The position numbers and the translations under genes were made by a program. Below the pieces are notes generated by a model. The model was given only the letters and a program-made list of their open reading frames with translations, was not told the origin of the DNA and ran no database searches. Shown one piece after another: positions 15,988-24,947 of a stretch of 64,000 bases of DNA. This DNA is from DASYTH01 sp035942955 (GTDB lineage: Bacteria; Actinomycetota; Actinomycetes; Mycobacteriales; Pseudonocardiaceae): NCBI RefSeq assembly GCF_035942955.1, contig NZ_DASZCQ010000075.1, positions 36,991 to 100,990 of the forward strand, read 5' to 3'. How positions within the stretch are numbered: position 1 is the first letter of the stretch; each line of letters opens with the position of its first letter.

Positions 15988-17942
15988 CCGTCGAGTTCGG
16001 ACGGTACAGGTACGGCCCGTGGCACGACGGGCCCGATCCGCTTGCGGCGCCGGTGGATCTGCGGTCGGCGCTGGAGTCGATCGGCCAGGACATCATGGAC
16101 GGGCGCTCGCCCCGGTCGGCGCTCGACGAGCTGCTCCGCAGGGGCACCCGCGACGTGTCCGGTTTGGACGATCTGCTCCGCCGGTTGTGGCGGCGCCGGT
16201 CGGAGCTGCAGCGCCGGCACAACCTGGACGGCACCCTGCAGGAGGTGCGGCGGCTGCTCGACGAGGCGCTGCGGGCCGAGCGGGCGGCGCTGTTCCCCGA
16301 TCCCGACGACGAGGCGAGGTTCCGCGAGGCGCAGCTGGACGCGTTGCCGCCGGGAACCGCCGCGGCCGTGCGCGAGTTGGCCGACTACGACTGGCGGTCG
16401 GCCGAGGCAAGGGAGTCCTACGAGAAGATCCGCGACCTGCTCGGCCGGGAGCTGATGGAGTCCCGGTTCCACGGCATGAGGCAGGCGCTGCAGCAGATCC
16501 GGCCGGGCGACGTCGAGCGAATCCGGCGCATGATGGCCGACCTCAACGACCTGCTGCTGGCCCACCTGCGCGGGGAGAACACCGACAAGCGGTTCGCCGA
16601 CTTCATGCGCAAGCACGGCGACTTCTTCCCGGAGAACCCGCGCAACACCGAGGAGCTGATCGACGCGCTGGCCGCACGGGCGGCCGCCGCGCAGCGGATG
16701 CTCAACTCGATGTCGGCCGAGCAGCGCGCCGAGCTGGCCGAGCTGATGAGCGGCGCGTTCGGCGATCCCCGGATGCTCGAGCAGATCGCCAGCCTGGACG
16801 CGAACCTGCGGGCGCTGCGGCCGGGGGAGGACTGGACCTCCTCGGCCCGGTTCCGCGGCCAGGACCCGCTCGGCTTCGGCGAGGGCGCGGCGGCCATGGC
16901 GGAGCTGGCCGAGCTGGACGCGCTGGCCGAGCAGCTCGCCCAGTCCTATCCCGGGGCCCGGCTGGAGGACATCGACCTGGAGTCGTTGCAGCGGCACCTC
17001 GGCGAACAGGCCGCGGTGGACGCCCGCCGGCTGGCCGAGCTTGAGCGGGAGCTGCGCGCCGCCGGGCTGCTCGAACGGACCGAGGACGGCTCGCTTCGGT
17101 TGTCCCCCAAGGCGTTGCGCCGCCTGGGCGAGACCGCGCTCAAGGACGTCATCGGCGCGCTGCGCGGCCGGCGCGGGCAGCGTGACACCCGCCACGCCGG
17201 GGCCGCCGGCGAGCCGACCGGGTCCTCGCGGCCGTGGCAGTTCGGCGACACCGAGCCGTGGGACGTGCCCAGAACCGTGCGCAACGCCGTACTCCGCACA
17301 GCGTCCACTTCGGACGGTTCGGTCGCGCTCGACGTCGTCGACGTGGAGGTGGCCGAGACCGAGCAGCGCGCCCGCGCGGCCGTCGCGCTCTGCGTGGACA
17401 CCTCGTTCTCGATGGTCTCCGAAGGCCGCTGGGTCCCCATGAAGCGCACCGCTCTGGCGCTGCACCAGCTGATCCGCACCCGGTTCCGGACCGACGCGCT
17501 GCAGCTGATCACCTTCAGCCGGCACGCGCGTTCCGTGGAGCTGGCCGAGCTGGTCGGCCTGGAGGGCGTGTTCGAGCAGGGCACCAACCTGCACCACGCG
17601 CTGCTGCTCGCCGCCCGCCACCTGCGCCGCAATCCCGACGCCCAGCCGGTGGTGCTGGTGGTGACCGACGGCGAGCCGACCGCGCACCTCGACCCGGACG
17701 GCAACGCCGACTTCCGCTACCCGCCGCATCCCCGCACCCTGCGCAAGACCGTGGCCCAGGTGGACGAGCTGGCCCGGCTCGGCGCCTCGGTAACCGTCTT
17801 CAAGCTCGGCGAGGACCCCCGGCTGGCCGCGTTCGTCGACCTGATCGCCCGCCGCGGCGGCGGCCGGGTCGTCGCCCCCGACCTCGACGGCCTCGGCGCC
17901 GCCGTGATCAGCGATTACCTCCGCACCCGCCGCCCCCGCTAG
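15984..17942 (+). CDS. VWA-domain partner of the AAA+ ATPase
   Basis: A 652-residue soluble protein. The N-terminal two thirds are helical and charged (many RR/EL heptads, possibly coiled coil). The C-terminal third is a VWA domain with MIDAS motif DTSFS (about residues 472-476), a conserved threonine segment (FEQGTNLHHAL) and VTDGEP. Together with the coupled AAA+ gene (ATGA overlap at 15984) it forms a chelatase-like motor/adaptor pair, as in mycobacterial Rv0958/Rv0959. No signal peptide or transmembrane helix is seen. It is followed by an inverted repeat that probably terminates transcription from both sides. Confidence 0.85.
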   Translation: MTVEFGRYRYGPWHDGPDPLAAPVDLRSALESIGQDIMDGRSPRSALDELLRRGTRDVSGLDDLLRRLWRRRSELQRRHNLDGTLQEVRRLLDEALRAERAALFPDPDDEARFREAQLDALPPGTAAAVRELADYDWRSAEARESYEKIRDLLGRELMESRFHGMRQALQQIRPGDVERIRRMMADLNDLLLAHLRGENTDKRFADFMRKHGDFFPENPRNTEELIDALAARAAAAQRMLNSMSAEQRAELAELMSGAFGDPRMLEQIASLDANLRALRPGEDWTSSARFRGQDPLGFGEGAAAMAELAELDALAEQLAQSYPGARLEDIDLESLQRHLGEQAAVDARRLAELERELRAAGLLERTEDGSLRLSPKALRRLGETALKDVIGALRGRRGQRDTRHAGAAGEPTGSSRPWQFGDTEPWDVPRTVRNAVLRTASTSDGSVALDVVDVEVAETEQRARAAVALCVDTSFSMVSEGRWVPMKRTALALHQLIRTRFRTDALQLITFSRHARSVELAELVGLEGVFEQGTNLHHALLLAARHLRRNPDAQPVVLVVTDGEPTAHLDPDGNADFRYPPHPRTLRKTVAQVDELARLGASVTVFKLGEDPRLAAFVDLIARRGGGRVVAPDLDGLGAAVISDYLRTRRPR

Positions 17943-17945
17943 CCC

Positions 17946-18017
17946 GCGTGTTGGCGCGTGGCGTCGGCGTGTTGGCGTCGTGCGCGGCCAGCACGGCGAC
18001 GTGGCGCGCCAACACGC
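17946..18017. terminator. Inverted repeat between convergent genes (likely bidirectional terminator)
   Basis: GCGTGTTGGCGCG at 17946-17958 is the exact reverse complement of CGCGCCAACACGC at 18005-18017, with a third partial GTGTTGGCG copy in the 46-base loop. It fills the whole gap between the VWA gene and the convergent ABC permease gene. There is no U-tract, as is usual in actinobacteria. Confidence 0.5.
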
Positions 18018-18021
18018 CGGA

Positions 18022-18972
18022 TCAGCTGGTGATGTCCTTGGTGCGGAAGCGGCGCCAGGCCAGGATGCCGAAGAGGCCGGCGTAGACCACGGCGGAGAAG
18101 GCGCCGTTGGTGATGTTGTCCCAGTCGATGTCGCTGGCGATGAGGTCCGACCAGGCGAACGCGTAGTGCGTGGGCAGGTAGTTGCGCAGGCCCTCGAGCG
18201 CGGTGATCTGGTCGAGGATCTGGGACAGGATCGACACGAGCACCGTGCCGCCGACCGCGCCGAGCGGGGCGTCGGTGGACACGCTGAGGAACAGCGCCAG
18301 GCCGGCCATCCAGGACAGGTGGACGGCAAGGTAGGCGATGGTCAGCACCAGGGCGATCATGGAGTCGCCGAAGGAGATTGCGTCGCCGGTCGGGCTGACC
18401 GCCTCGCCGGTGCCGTAGAAGATCACCCCGACGGTCAGCGCGACGGCCGGCAGCAGCGCGATCGCCGACAGCGAGAGCAGTCCCGAGGCGAGCACCTTCT
18501 GGCGCATCAGCCGGTGCCGCGGGATCGGCATGGCCAGCAGGTACTTCAGGCTCGACCAGGACGCCTCGCTCGCCACCGTGTCGCCGAAGAACAGCGCGAC
18601 GATCACCGGCAGCAGGAAGCTGCCCGACGCGAACAGCGTGAACACCACGAAGTTCGGGGCGCTGGCCGTGGCCAGGTCGACGAACCCGCCGGAGCGCCGG
18701 GCGTTGTCGGAGCTGCCGAACTCGAACGCCGCCCAGATGATGAACGGCAGCACCACGAGAAAGCCGTACACCAGCTGGGTCCGGCGGCGGCGCAGCTGGC
18801 GGGTCAGCTCAACGCCCAACCGCAGCGTGCGGCGCGCTTTGTACCCCACGACCGCGCCGTCCGGCCCGAACTCGAGGTGCTCGTGCGCCGCGACCTTCTC
18901 CATGCCGTCGATCGCGGCCGGATCGGTGTGCACGTCGTGATCGTCCACAGTAGACAACTTCTCGTCGCTCAC
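18022..18972 (-). CDS. ABC-2 type transporter permease
   Basis: A 316-residue integral membrane protein. A cytoplasmic N-terminus of about 65 residues is followed by six hydrophobic segments, starting with QLVYGFLVVLPFIIWAAFEF and including the long loop typical of ABC-2 permeases; the protein ends with WRRFRTKDITS. The start overlaps the stop of the upstream hydrolase-ATPase fusion gene (ATGA at 18969-18972), so the two products should form one transporter. The exported substrate is unknown. Because the fused hydrolase domain is extracytoplasmic, export coupled to processing of a peptide or ester is a reasonable guess but no more than that. Confidence 0.88.
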   Translation of the reverse strand: MSDEKLSTVDDHDVHTDPAAIDGMEKVAAHEHLEFGPDGAVVGYKARRTLRLGVELTRQLRRRRTQLVYGFLVVLPFIIWAAFEFGSSDNARRSGGFVDLATASAPNFVVFTLFASGSFLLPVIVALFFGDTVASEASWSSLKYLLAMPIPRHRLMRQKVLASGLLSLSAIALLPAVALTVGVIFYGTGEAVSPTGDAISFGDSMIALVLTIAYLAVHLSWMAGLALFLSVSTDAPLGAVGGTVLVSILSQILDQITALEGLRNYLPTHYAFAWSDLIASDIDWDNITNGAFSAVVYAGLFGILAWRRFRTKDITS

Positions 18973-21854
18973 TGCGCCTCCTCCCCGACCAGCTGCAGGA
19001 ACGCGTCCTCAAGGCGGCGCCGCGGGCCGGCCTGCTCGACCCCGACCCCGGCCCGCACCAGCGCGCTGAGCGCGTGCGAGCGGGGCATGCCGTCGAGGTT
19101 GGCGTGCACCGCGTCGCCGTCCACGACCACGTCGGTGACCCCGTCCACCGCGCCGAGCACCTCGGCCGCGGCCCGCGGGTCGTCCACCCGGAAGGTGACC
19201 TCGCCGCCGCCGGCCACGATCACGTCGACGGCGCCGGCCGCGACCAGCCGGCCGCGGTGCATGACCACCACGTGGTCGCAGGTCTGCTCGACCTCGGCCA
19301 GCAGGTGGCTGGACACCAGCACGGTCCGCCCGGTGGCGGCGTACCGGCGCAGCACCTCGCGCATCTGGTGGATCTGCGGCGGATCCAGCCCGTTGGTCGG
19401 CTCGTCGAGCACCAGCAGGTCGGGCAGGCCGAGCATGGACTGCGCGATGGCCAGCCGCTGCCGCATGCCCTGGCTGTAGGTCTTCACCCGGCGGTGCACC
19501 GCGTCGCCGAGCCCGGCGATCTCCAGCGCCTCGTGGAAGTGTGCCTGCTCGGCCGGCCGGCCGGTGGCGGCCCAGTACAGCTCCAGGTTGGCCTGGCCGG
19601 ACAGGTGCGGCAGGAACCCCGGACCCTCCACAAAGGACCCGATCCGGGACAGCACCGGCGCGCCCGGGTACACCTTGTGCCCGAACACCCGCATGGTCCC
19701 ACCGGTCGGCAGCACCAGCCCCATCAGCATGCGCAGGGTGGTGGTCTTCCCGGCGCCGTTGGGCCCCAGCAGGCCGAGCACCTGGCCGCGCTCCACCCGG
19801 AAGGACAGGTTGTCTACCGCGGTCACGCCGCCCGGGTAGGACTTGGACAGGTTCTCGATCACCAGCGGCACGCCGGACAGCTCGGCGTCGGAGTCGTCCG
19901 CGCGGCGCCGCCGCAGCGCGCCGTACCCGGCGAGCAACACGCAGATCCCGATCACCACGGCGATGCCGAGCAGCGGCGCGCTCGGCGGGCCGGTGCCGGA
20001 CCGGCTGCCGGGCACCAGCGGCAGCTCCAGCGGCGCGTTCTCGGCCAGCGAGATCTTGTACGCGGTCGGCCGGGCCGGCGTGGCGTAGGCCTGGTCGGTC
20101 GTGGTGATCACCAGCTCCACCCGGTGGTCGGCCTCGATCGGCCGGACGATGCCGGGCAGCGTGACGGTGACCTCGACCGGTGTGCCGTCGGCCGGCAGCT
20201 GGGGGATGCGCACCGGGGACACCCCCGAGCCCGGCAGCGTGCGCACCCCGTCCGGCCCGACGTCGTAGAGCTTGGCGAACAGCACGGCCCCGTCCGGCGC
20301 CGGCAGCTGCGGCACGGCGGCCACCCTGATCCGGGCGGTGCTGGCGCCGGCGATCAGCAGCTGCCCGCTCAGCGGCCGGCTGCCGAACCGGGCGGACTGG
20401 CCCGGCAGGTCGATGGCGATCCGGTTGGCGAACCGGGACGAGGTGCTGAGCATCGAGCCCAGTCCCGGCATGTTGCTGATCGAGGCCGGGTTGCCGCCCG
20501 GCGGGTTGACGATCGTCTGCTCCTGGCCGAACACCCGCAGCTGGCGGCGCTGGGTGGGACCGGTGCCGGCCAGGCCCGGGTAGCCGCCAGCGGTCACCGT
20601 GCGCACCGACGGCGCGCCCTGGGCGCGCAGGGCGCCCTGCACGGCGTACTCGAACCCGGTGCCGGGGTCGTCGCCCTGCCCGCGCAGGTGGTAGCCGAAC
20701 CAGTCGGCGATCTTGCCGCGCAGCTCCGGGCCGGGCCGGCCGCCGTCATGGCCGCCGGTGTACCAGATGACCTTCACCGGGCCGCCGGCCGCGCTGATCT
20801 GCCGGGCGTTCGCGTCGGCCTGGTCCAGCCCGAACAGCGTGTCCTGCTCGCCCTGCACCAGCAGCGTCGGCTTGGTGATCTTGTTGGTGACCGACATCGG
20901 GGAGACCGAGCGCAGCAGGTCGATCACCGGCTTGCTGGCCCGGCCGGTGGTGGCCACCTCGGCATAGGCCAGGCAGATCTCCTGCCGGAACTTCCCGCAC
21001 GGGTTGCCGCCCTGCACCGCCGCGCCGAGCCCCGGTCCGCCGCGCCCGGCGTCCGGCCCCGGGTCGACCGGCGTCGCGGCGGCGCCCCCGCCGCCGCCGC
21101 TCTGGTTGTCGTCCTCTGTTCCCGGCTCGACCGCGTCCGCGCTCGGGTTGGCCAGCCCGGCCCCGCCCATGCCGGCGGCGAAGAAGATCCCGGCCCAGGC
21201 CCGCTTGAACACGCCGTCGTCGGCGAACGCGTTGGCCGACGGCGTGCCGGCAAGGGCCGCGGTCGTCGCCGAGTTGGGCAGCAGGGCCTGGCTGAGGTCG
21301 TTGTAGGTGATCACCGGGACGAGCGTGTCGACGCGCGGGTCCGAGCCGGCGAGCAGCAGCGACAGCGCGCCGCCGTAGGAGCCGCCGGTGACCCCGATCC
21401 TCGGGTCGTTGGGCCCGTCCTGGACCACCTCGCGCCGCTGGGCCAGCCAGTCGACGAGCTGGCGAGCGTCGGCGACCTCGTAGTCCGGCGAGTTCAGCGC
21501 GATCTCCCCGGTGCTGCGGCCGAATCCGCGGGCGGAGTAGGCGAGCACGACGAACCCGCGCTCGGCGAGCTCGCGGGCGTCGGACACGACGCTGTCCTTG
21601 CTGCCGCCGAAACCGTGCGCGACCAGGATCGCCGGCGCCGGAAGCCGGTCAGGGGCGGGCAGGTAGAGCGTGGTGTCGAGGTCGACCCGCTGGTCCCGCG
21701 CCGGCCCGTCGACCACGCCGATGACCTGGTCGCGGGTGTCCACCCGGGGCGGCTCGCCGCCGCTGGTCGCCCACACCACGCCGGCCGCGCCGAGCACGAC
21801 GACGACGATCGCGACGGCGATCAGCCGGGTTCGCTTGCGAAGAGTCCTGGGCAC
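18969..21854 (-). CDS. Exported S15/CocE-type alpha/beta hydrolase fused to an ABC ATPase
   Basis: A 961-residue fusion. Residues about 10-30 form a signal-anchor helix. Residues 55-620 are an X-Pro-dipeptidyl-peptidase (S15)/CocE-like hydrolase, with nucleophile motif GGSYGG (Ser159), an acidic residue in LLVQGEQD and a histidine in TGGHDGG, plus the S15-type beta-sandwich domain. A transmembrane helix follows (about 624-645). Residues about 665-961 are an ABC ATPase with Walker A GPNGAGKT (697-704), signature YSQGMRQRLA and Walker B LLVLDEPTNGLD. The topology places the hydrolase outside and the ATPase inside. A Gly-rich linker interrupts the hydrolase at about 250-275. The next gene encodes the permease. 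Substrate unknown. Confidence 0.9.
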   Translation of the reverse strand: MPRTLRKRTRLIAVAIVVVVLGAAGVVWATSGGEPPRVDTRDQVIGVVDGPARDQRVDLDTTLYLPAPDRLPAPAILVAHGFGGSKDSVVSDARELAERGFVVLAYSARGFGRSTGEIALNSPDYEVADARQLVDWLAQRREVVQDGPNDPRIGVTGGSYGGALSLLLAGSDPRVDTLVPVITYNDLSQALLPNSATTAALAGTPSANAFADDGVFKRAWAGIFFAAGMGGAGLANPSADAVEPGTEDDNQSGGGGGAAATPVDPGPDAGRGGPGLGAAVQGGNPCGKFRQEICLAYAEVATTGRASKPVIDLLRSVSPMSVTNKITKPTLLVQGEQDTLFGLDQADANARQISAAGGPVKVIWYTGGHDGGRPGPELRGKIADWFGYHLRGQGDDPGTGFEYAVQGALRAQGAPSVRTVTAGGYPGLAGTGPTQRRQLRVFGQEQTIVNPPGGNPASISNMPGLGSMLSTSSRFANRIAIDLPGQSARFGSRPLSGQLLIAGASTARIRVAAVPQLPAPDGAVLFAKLYDVGPDGVRTLPGSGVSPVRIPQLPADGTPVEVTVTLPGIVRPIEADHRVELVITTTDQAYATPARPTAYKISLAENAPLELPLVPGSRSGTGPPSAPLLGIAVVIGICVLLAGYGALRRRRADDSDAELSGVPLVIENLSKSYPGGVTAVDNLSFRVERGQVLGLLGPNGAGKTTTLRMLMGLVLPTGGTMRVFGHKVYPGAPVLSRIGSFVEGPGFLPHLSGQANLELYWAATGRPAEQAHFHEALEIAGLGDAVHRRVKTYSQGMRQRLAIAQSMLGLPDLLVLDEPTNGLDPPQIHQMREVLRRYAATGRTVLVSSHLLAEVEQTCDHVVVMHRGRLVAAGAVDVIVAGGGEVTFRVDDPRAAAEVLGAVDGVTDVVVDGDAVHANLDGMPRSHALSALVRAGVGVEQAGPRRRLEDAFLQLVGEEAQ

Positions 21855-22035
21855 AGCAAGACCGTAGGCGACGCTTGCTGAGAGTAGCTGAGAAGGTGCT
21901 CAAGCTGGAGTTCCATCGGGCGTCGAGCATCCCCAGCGACACTGGCGGAGTGCGGAGTGTGACAAAGGCCCAGCCGGGAATAGGCCGCTCGACTGGTGCT
22001 CGGCACCCGACGTCAGAGACAATTGGGGTGGCTGT

Positions 22036-22143
22036 GGAGGGGAGTATTCCTTCGCGGCGGCGTCGTCAGCACGGATCCGGCCGGATCCCGGTGCCGTCGG
22101 CCAGCGAGTCCCTCGACTTCCTCGCTGGCGGAAGAGACCTCCG
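22036..22143 (+). promoter_or_regulatory. yybP-ykoY (manganese) riboswitch upstream of terC
   Basis: The leader contains the conserved order of the yybP-ykoY motif: GGAGGGGAGTA (22036-22046), then CGTCGTCAGCACGG (22061-22074), CCCGGTGCCGTCGGCC with a variable hairpin arm, and finally GGCGGAAGAGACCTCC, whose AGACCTCC pairs back to the opening GGAGGGG. The element ends 37 bases before a TerC-family gene, the best-known target class of this Mn2+-sensing riboswitch. The 325-base gap 21855-22179 holds nothing else that I can identify. Confidence 0.85.
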
Positions 22144-22179
22144 GTTGACGGCGCATGCCCGCCAATCGGAGGTTAGTGG

Positions 22180-23202
22180 ATGAATGTTCCCGCGTGGGTC
22201 TGGATCGCGACGATCGGCGGTCTGCTCCTGCTCCTGGCGATCGACCTGGTGATCGTCGATCGCAAACCGCACGAGGTCACGGTCGGCGAGGCCGCCCGCT
22301 GGGTGGTCTTCTACATCGGCTGCGCCATCGCGTTCGGCATCGGCCTGTGGATGTTCGCGGGCGGGACCTACGCCGGTGAGTTCGTGGCCGGATACATCAC
22401 CGAGTACTCGCTGTCGGTGGACAACCTGTTCATCTTCCTGGTGATCATGGCGGCGTTCGCCGTGCCCCCGATCCACCAGCACAAGGTGCTCCTGGTCGGC
22501 ATCCTGCTCGCGCTGATCCTGCGCGGGGTCTTCATCGCGATCGGCGCCGCGGTGATCGCCGAGTTCAGCTGGGTGTTCTACGTGTTCGGCGTGTTCCTGG
22601 TGTACACCGCCTACAAGCTGTCCCGGTCGGGCCTCGGCGGCGAGAACGACGAGTACAAGGAGAACCGCGCCACCCGGTGGGCTCGCAAGCTGCTGCCGGT
22701 CACCAAGGAGTACCACGGCGCCAAGGTGTTCACGAAGATCAACGGCAAGCGGCTGGCCACCCCGATGTTCATCGTCATGGTGGCCATCGGCTCCGCCGAC
22801 GTGATGTTCGCCGTCGACTCGATTCCGGCGATCTTCGGCCTGACCAAGGAGCCCTTCCTGGTCTTCACGGCCAACGCGTTCGCCCTGATGGGCTTGCGGC
22901 AGCTGTACTTCCTGCTCGGCGGTCTGCTCCGCCAGCTGCACTACCTGTCCGTCGGCCTGTCGATCATCCTCGGCTTCATCGGCGTCAAGATGATCCTCGA
23001 GGCCCTACACTCCAACTCCCTGCCGTTCCTCAACAACGGCGAGGCCCTACCCGTCCCCACCATCGGCATCGGCCTGTCCCTCTCGGTGATCATCGGTGTC
23101 CTCGTCATCACGGCGGTCGCCAGCGTCGTGCGGTCCCGCCGGGAGAACTCCGCCACCCCAGAGCCGAAACCGGAGCCCGAGCCGGCCGACAACAAGCGCT
23201 GA
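22180..23202 (+). CDS. terC: TerC-family membrane protein (probable Mn2+ exporter)
   Basis: A 340-residue polytopic membrane protein with about nine transmembrane helices and the two TerC signature segments EYSLSVDNLFIF (about 74-85) and FAVDSIPAIF, whose acidic and asparagine residues line the putative metal path. The C-terminus is a proline/glutamate-rich tail (PEPKPEPEP). TerC/Alx-type proteins are increasingly assigned to Mn2+ efflux or metallation of exported proteins; the manganese riboswitch in the leader supports this. The start is ATG 22180, with GGAGG at 22168-22172. It stands alone: upstream is the divergent hydrolase-ABC gene, downstream a minus-strand small gene. Confidence 0.92.
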   Translation: MNVPAWVWIATIGGLLLLLAIDLVIVDRKPHEVTVGEAARWVVFYIGCAIAFGIGLWMFAGGTYAGEFVAGYITEYSLSVDNLFIFLVIMAAFAVPPIHQHKVLLVGILLALILRGVFIAIGAAVIAEFSWVFYVFGVFLVYTAYKLSRSGLGGENDEYKENRATRWARKLLPVTKEYHGAKVFTKINGKRLATPMFIVMVAIGSADVMFAVDSIPAIFGLTKEPFLVFTANAFALMGLRQLYFLLGGLLRQLHYLSVGLSIILGFIGVKMILEALHSNSLPFLNNGEALPVPTIGIGLSLSVIIGVLVITAVASVVRSRRENSATPEPKPEPEPADNKR

Positions 23203-23228
23203 CCCCCAGCCCCTGCGGCGCCCGGCCC

Positions 23229-23474
23229 CTATGCGGCGGTGAGGACCTCGACGAGGTCGAATCGGGTGTGCAGCTCGGTCCAGGTGGCGTGGTGCCAGCC
23301 GTCGGTGGAGTGGTAGCGGCCGTCGGGTCCGGGTTGCCAGGTGCGCATCCGGTTGTCCCGGACGGTGGGCCGGTCGGCGGGGTCGGGGGTCGAGCCGATG
23401 CCGGCGACAAGCCAGACGCGGGGCCGGGCGGAGGGCCGGCCGGGGACGTTCCGGGTGGCGGTGGAGGTGCTCAT
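23229..23474 (-). CDS. Small hypothetical protein
   Basis: An 81-residue protein from ATG 23474, with AGGAAGG about 8 bases upstream on the minus strand; a longer start at 23522 is possible but has no clear ribosome site. The C-terminal half is tryptophan- and histidine-rich (MRTWQPGPDGRYHSTDGWHHATWTELHTRFDLVEV), a pattern seen in small actinobacterial proteins of unknown function. No membrane segment or cysteine motif. The 210 bases upstream (to 23684) show no further gene. Confidence 0.5.
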   Translation of the reverse strand: MSTSTATRNVPGRPSARPRVWLVAGIGSTPDPADRPTVRDNRMRTWQPGPDGRYHSTDGWHHATWTELHTRFDLVEVLTAA

Positions 23475-23684
23475 CGTCGGTCGACCTTCCTGCTCGGACG
23501 GATCGGATCGTTCTGTTCCCACAGTATCAGAACGGAATCATTTGTTCCAGTGCGGTGGTGGAGGTTCTTCCGGTGGTGGGCCCTCGGGGGTGTTGTGTGA
23601 CGTGACTTACGTTATGGCCGGCTGACCTGTGCGGACACCAGGGATTCCCCCGGATTCGAGGTGGGGTTGTCCCTACCTTTGCGG

Positions 23685-24338
23685 CTACAGGAGCGTGTAG
23701 TTGAGCTCGTCGCAGATCCGGGCCAGCGGCAGGTCAAGGCCGGGGTAGTCGAGCGGCAGCAGCACGTCGGGGGCGGCCGGCAGCGCGCTGGACGCGGGCG
23801 GGTCCCACAGGCAGACGGCGGGAGCGCCGGAGTCCATCGAGGAGCGGTACCACAGGCCGTCCAGCTCGGGGTGGGCGGAGCGGATGGCCCTGGCCCAGGC
23901 CTGGGTCATGGTCTTGGCGCCGCTGCTGATCTCCTGGGAGGCGCCGGCACGGGTCGGCCACAGGCCGGTCAGGTCGAGCAGGCACAGGCCGCGGCGCGGG
24001 CGAAGGACGACCAGGTGCGGGCGGCGGGTGGATCTGTCCACTATGGACGTCGTCTGGAACACCTCGGCGATGCTGGTGCGCACCGACAGTCCGAAGTAGA
24101 TGGACCCGTGCTCCCGGGTGGTGGTGGGGCCGCCGTCCGGGTCGAGCGGGTGCGGGTCGAACCGGGCGTGCGGCAGCGGGCCGGTCCGGCGGAAGGTGTT
24201 CCAGCGCTGCCGGTGCCGGCCGCCCGCGGCAAAGATGCGGACCAGCCGGGTCTCGGTGTGCACGGCCACGATGTCCTCGGCGGTGCGCAGCAATGTGCGC
24301 AGCTGGGCAGGCGCGGGCGGCTGGGGGAGCCGGGCCAT
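23685..24338 (-). CDS. RES-domain toxin (NAD+-consuming type)
   Basis: A 217-residue RES-domain protein. The family's Arg-Glu-Ser residues are visible in LVRIFAAGG (Arg), GSIYFGLSVRTSIAEVFQ (Tyr and Glu) and LWYRSSMD (Ser). RES toxins such as mycobacterial MbcT degrade cellular NAD+ by phosphorolysis or hydrolysis. The gene follows its putative antitoxin with a 24-base gap, the usual antitoxin-first order of Xre/RES type II modules. It is full length and shows no obvious lesion. An alternative role as a plain NAD+-processing enzyme cannot be excluded. Confidence 0.85.
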   Translation of the reverse strand: MARLPQPPAPAQLRTLLRTAEDIVAVHTETRLVRIFAAGGRHRQRWNTFRRTGPLPHARFDPHPLDPDGGPTTTREHGSIYFGLSVRTSIAEVFQTTSIVDRSTRRPHLVVLRPRRGLCLLDLTGLWPTRAGASQEISSGAKTMTQAWARAIRSAHPELDGLWYRSSMDSGAPAVCLWDPPASSALPAAPDVLLPLDYPGLDLPLARICDELNYTLL

Positions 24339-24362
24339 GGACGGGATTCCTTGGCGATGAGG

Positions 24363-24947
24363 TCAGGCGGGCGTGCCAAGGGTGGAGGCCAGCTTGGCCA
24401 CCGGCTCGGGATCGCCGCTGGCCAGCAGCCACGCCCGGGGGCTGACCGGCTCACCGTCGATGCGCAGGTCGGACTGGGAAGTGGTCATGAACGCCGCGAC
24501 CACGAGCGGGGGCTGGTCGTCCGGCACGGCCTCGAGCACGGCCTCGAGCCCGGGAAGCACACCGGTGCTGGTGAACTGCCAGGCGGGCAGGCGCCAGCCG
24601 CCGCGTTCCTTCCAGCCGGACAGCCGGCGGGCGAGCAGCCGATGGCGGATCCGGCTGGGATCGACGCCGATCGTCTCGGCGGCCTCGGCCACGGTGACCG
24701 CGGAGTCCCTCAGCACCGCCTGGGCGGCGACCGCCCGCGCCCGGTGGTCGCCGTCGCTGCGGCGCCGCGGGGAGAGGTCGAGGCCGACGGCCGTCAACGC
24801 CTCCTGCTGCTCGGGGTTGAAGTAGTCGGCCGGGTCGGGGTCGGCGGGGGACAGTTGCCTGGCGGCGTCCTCGACCAGCGTCAGGAACTCGTCGGGATCG
24901 ACCCGGAGCCCGGCCTTGGCCAGAACGGTCTTCAGCGAGGCGGTCAC
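24363..24947 (-). CDS. RES-associated antitoxin (Xre/MbcA-like)
   Basis: A 194-residue protein starting at GTG 24947. A central helix-turn-helix (VTVAEAAETIGVDPSRIRHRLLARRL) is followed by a winged segment (WRLPAWQF) and a C-terminal MbcA/ParS-like domain ending in 'EPVSPRAWLLASGDPEPVAKLASTL', which in this family blocks the RES active site. It precedes the RES toxin gene by 24 bases. Its GTG start overlaps the stop of the upstream HdeD-like gene (GTGA), an unusual coupling for a toxin-antitoxin module. It is likely autoregulatory through the HTH. Confidence 0.75.
   Translation of the reverse strand: MTASLKTVLAKAGLRVDPDEFLTLVEDAARQLSPADPDPADYFNPEQQEALTAVGLDLSPRRRSDGDHRARAVAAQAVLRDSAVTVAEAAETIGVDPSRIRHRLLARRLSGWKERGGWRLPAWQFTSTGVLPGLEAVLEAVPDDQPPLVVAAFMTTSQSDLRIDGEPVSPRAWLLASGDPEPVAKLASTLGTPA

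Noticed and set aside
19074..21881. A 935-codon plus-strand frame opposite the hydrolase-ABC fusion
   Set aside because: Composition is Gly/Arg/His/Val shadow sequence; the opposite strand carries two complete conserved domains.
21875..22183. A 102-codon ORF before terC
   Set aside because: It overlaps the riboswitch, has no ribosome site and no protein-like pattern.
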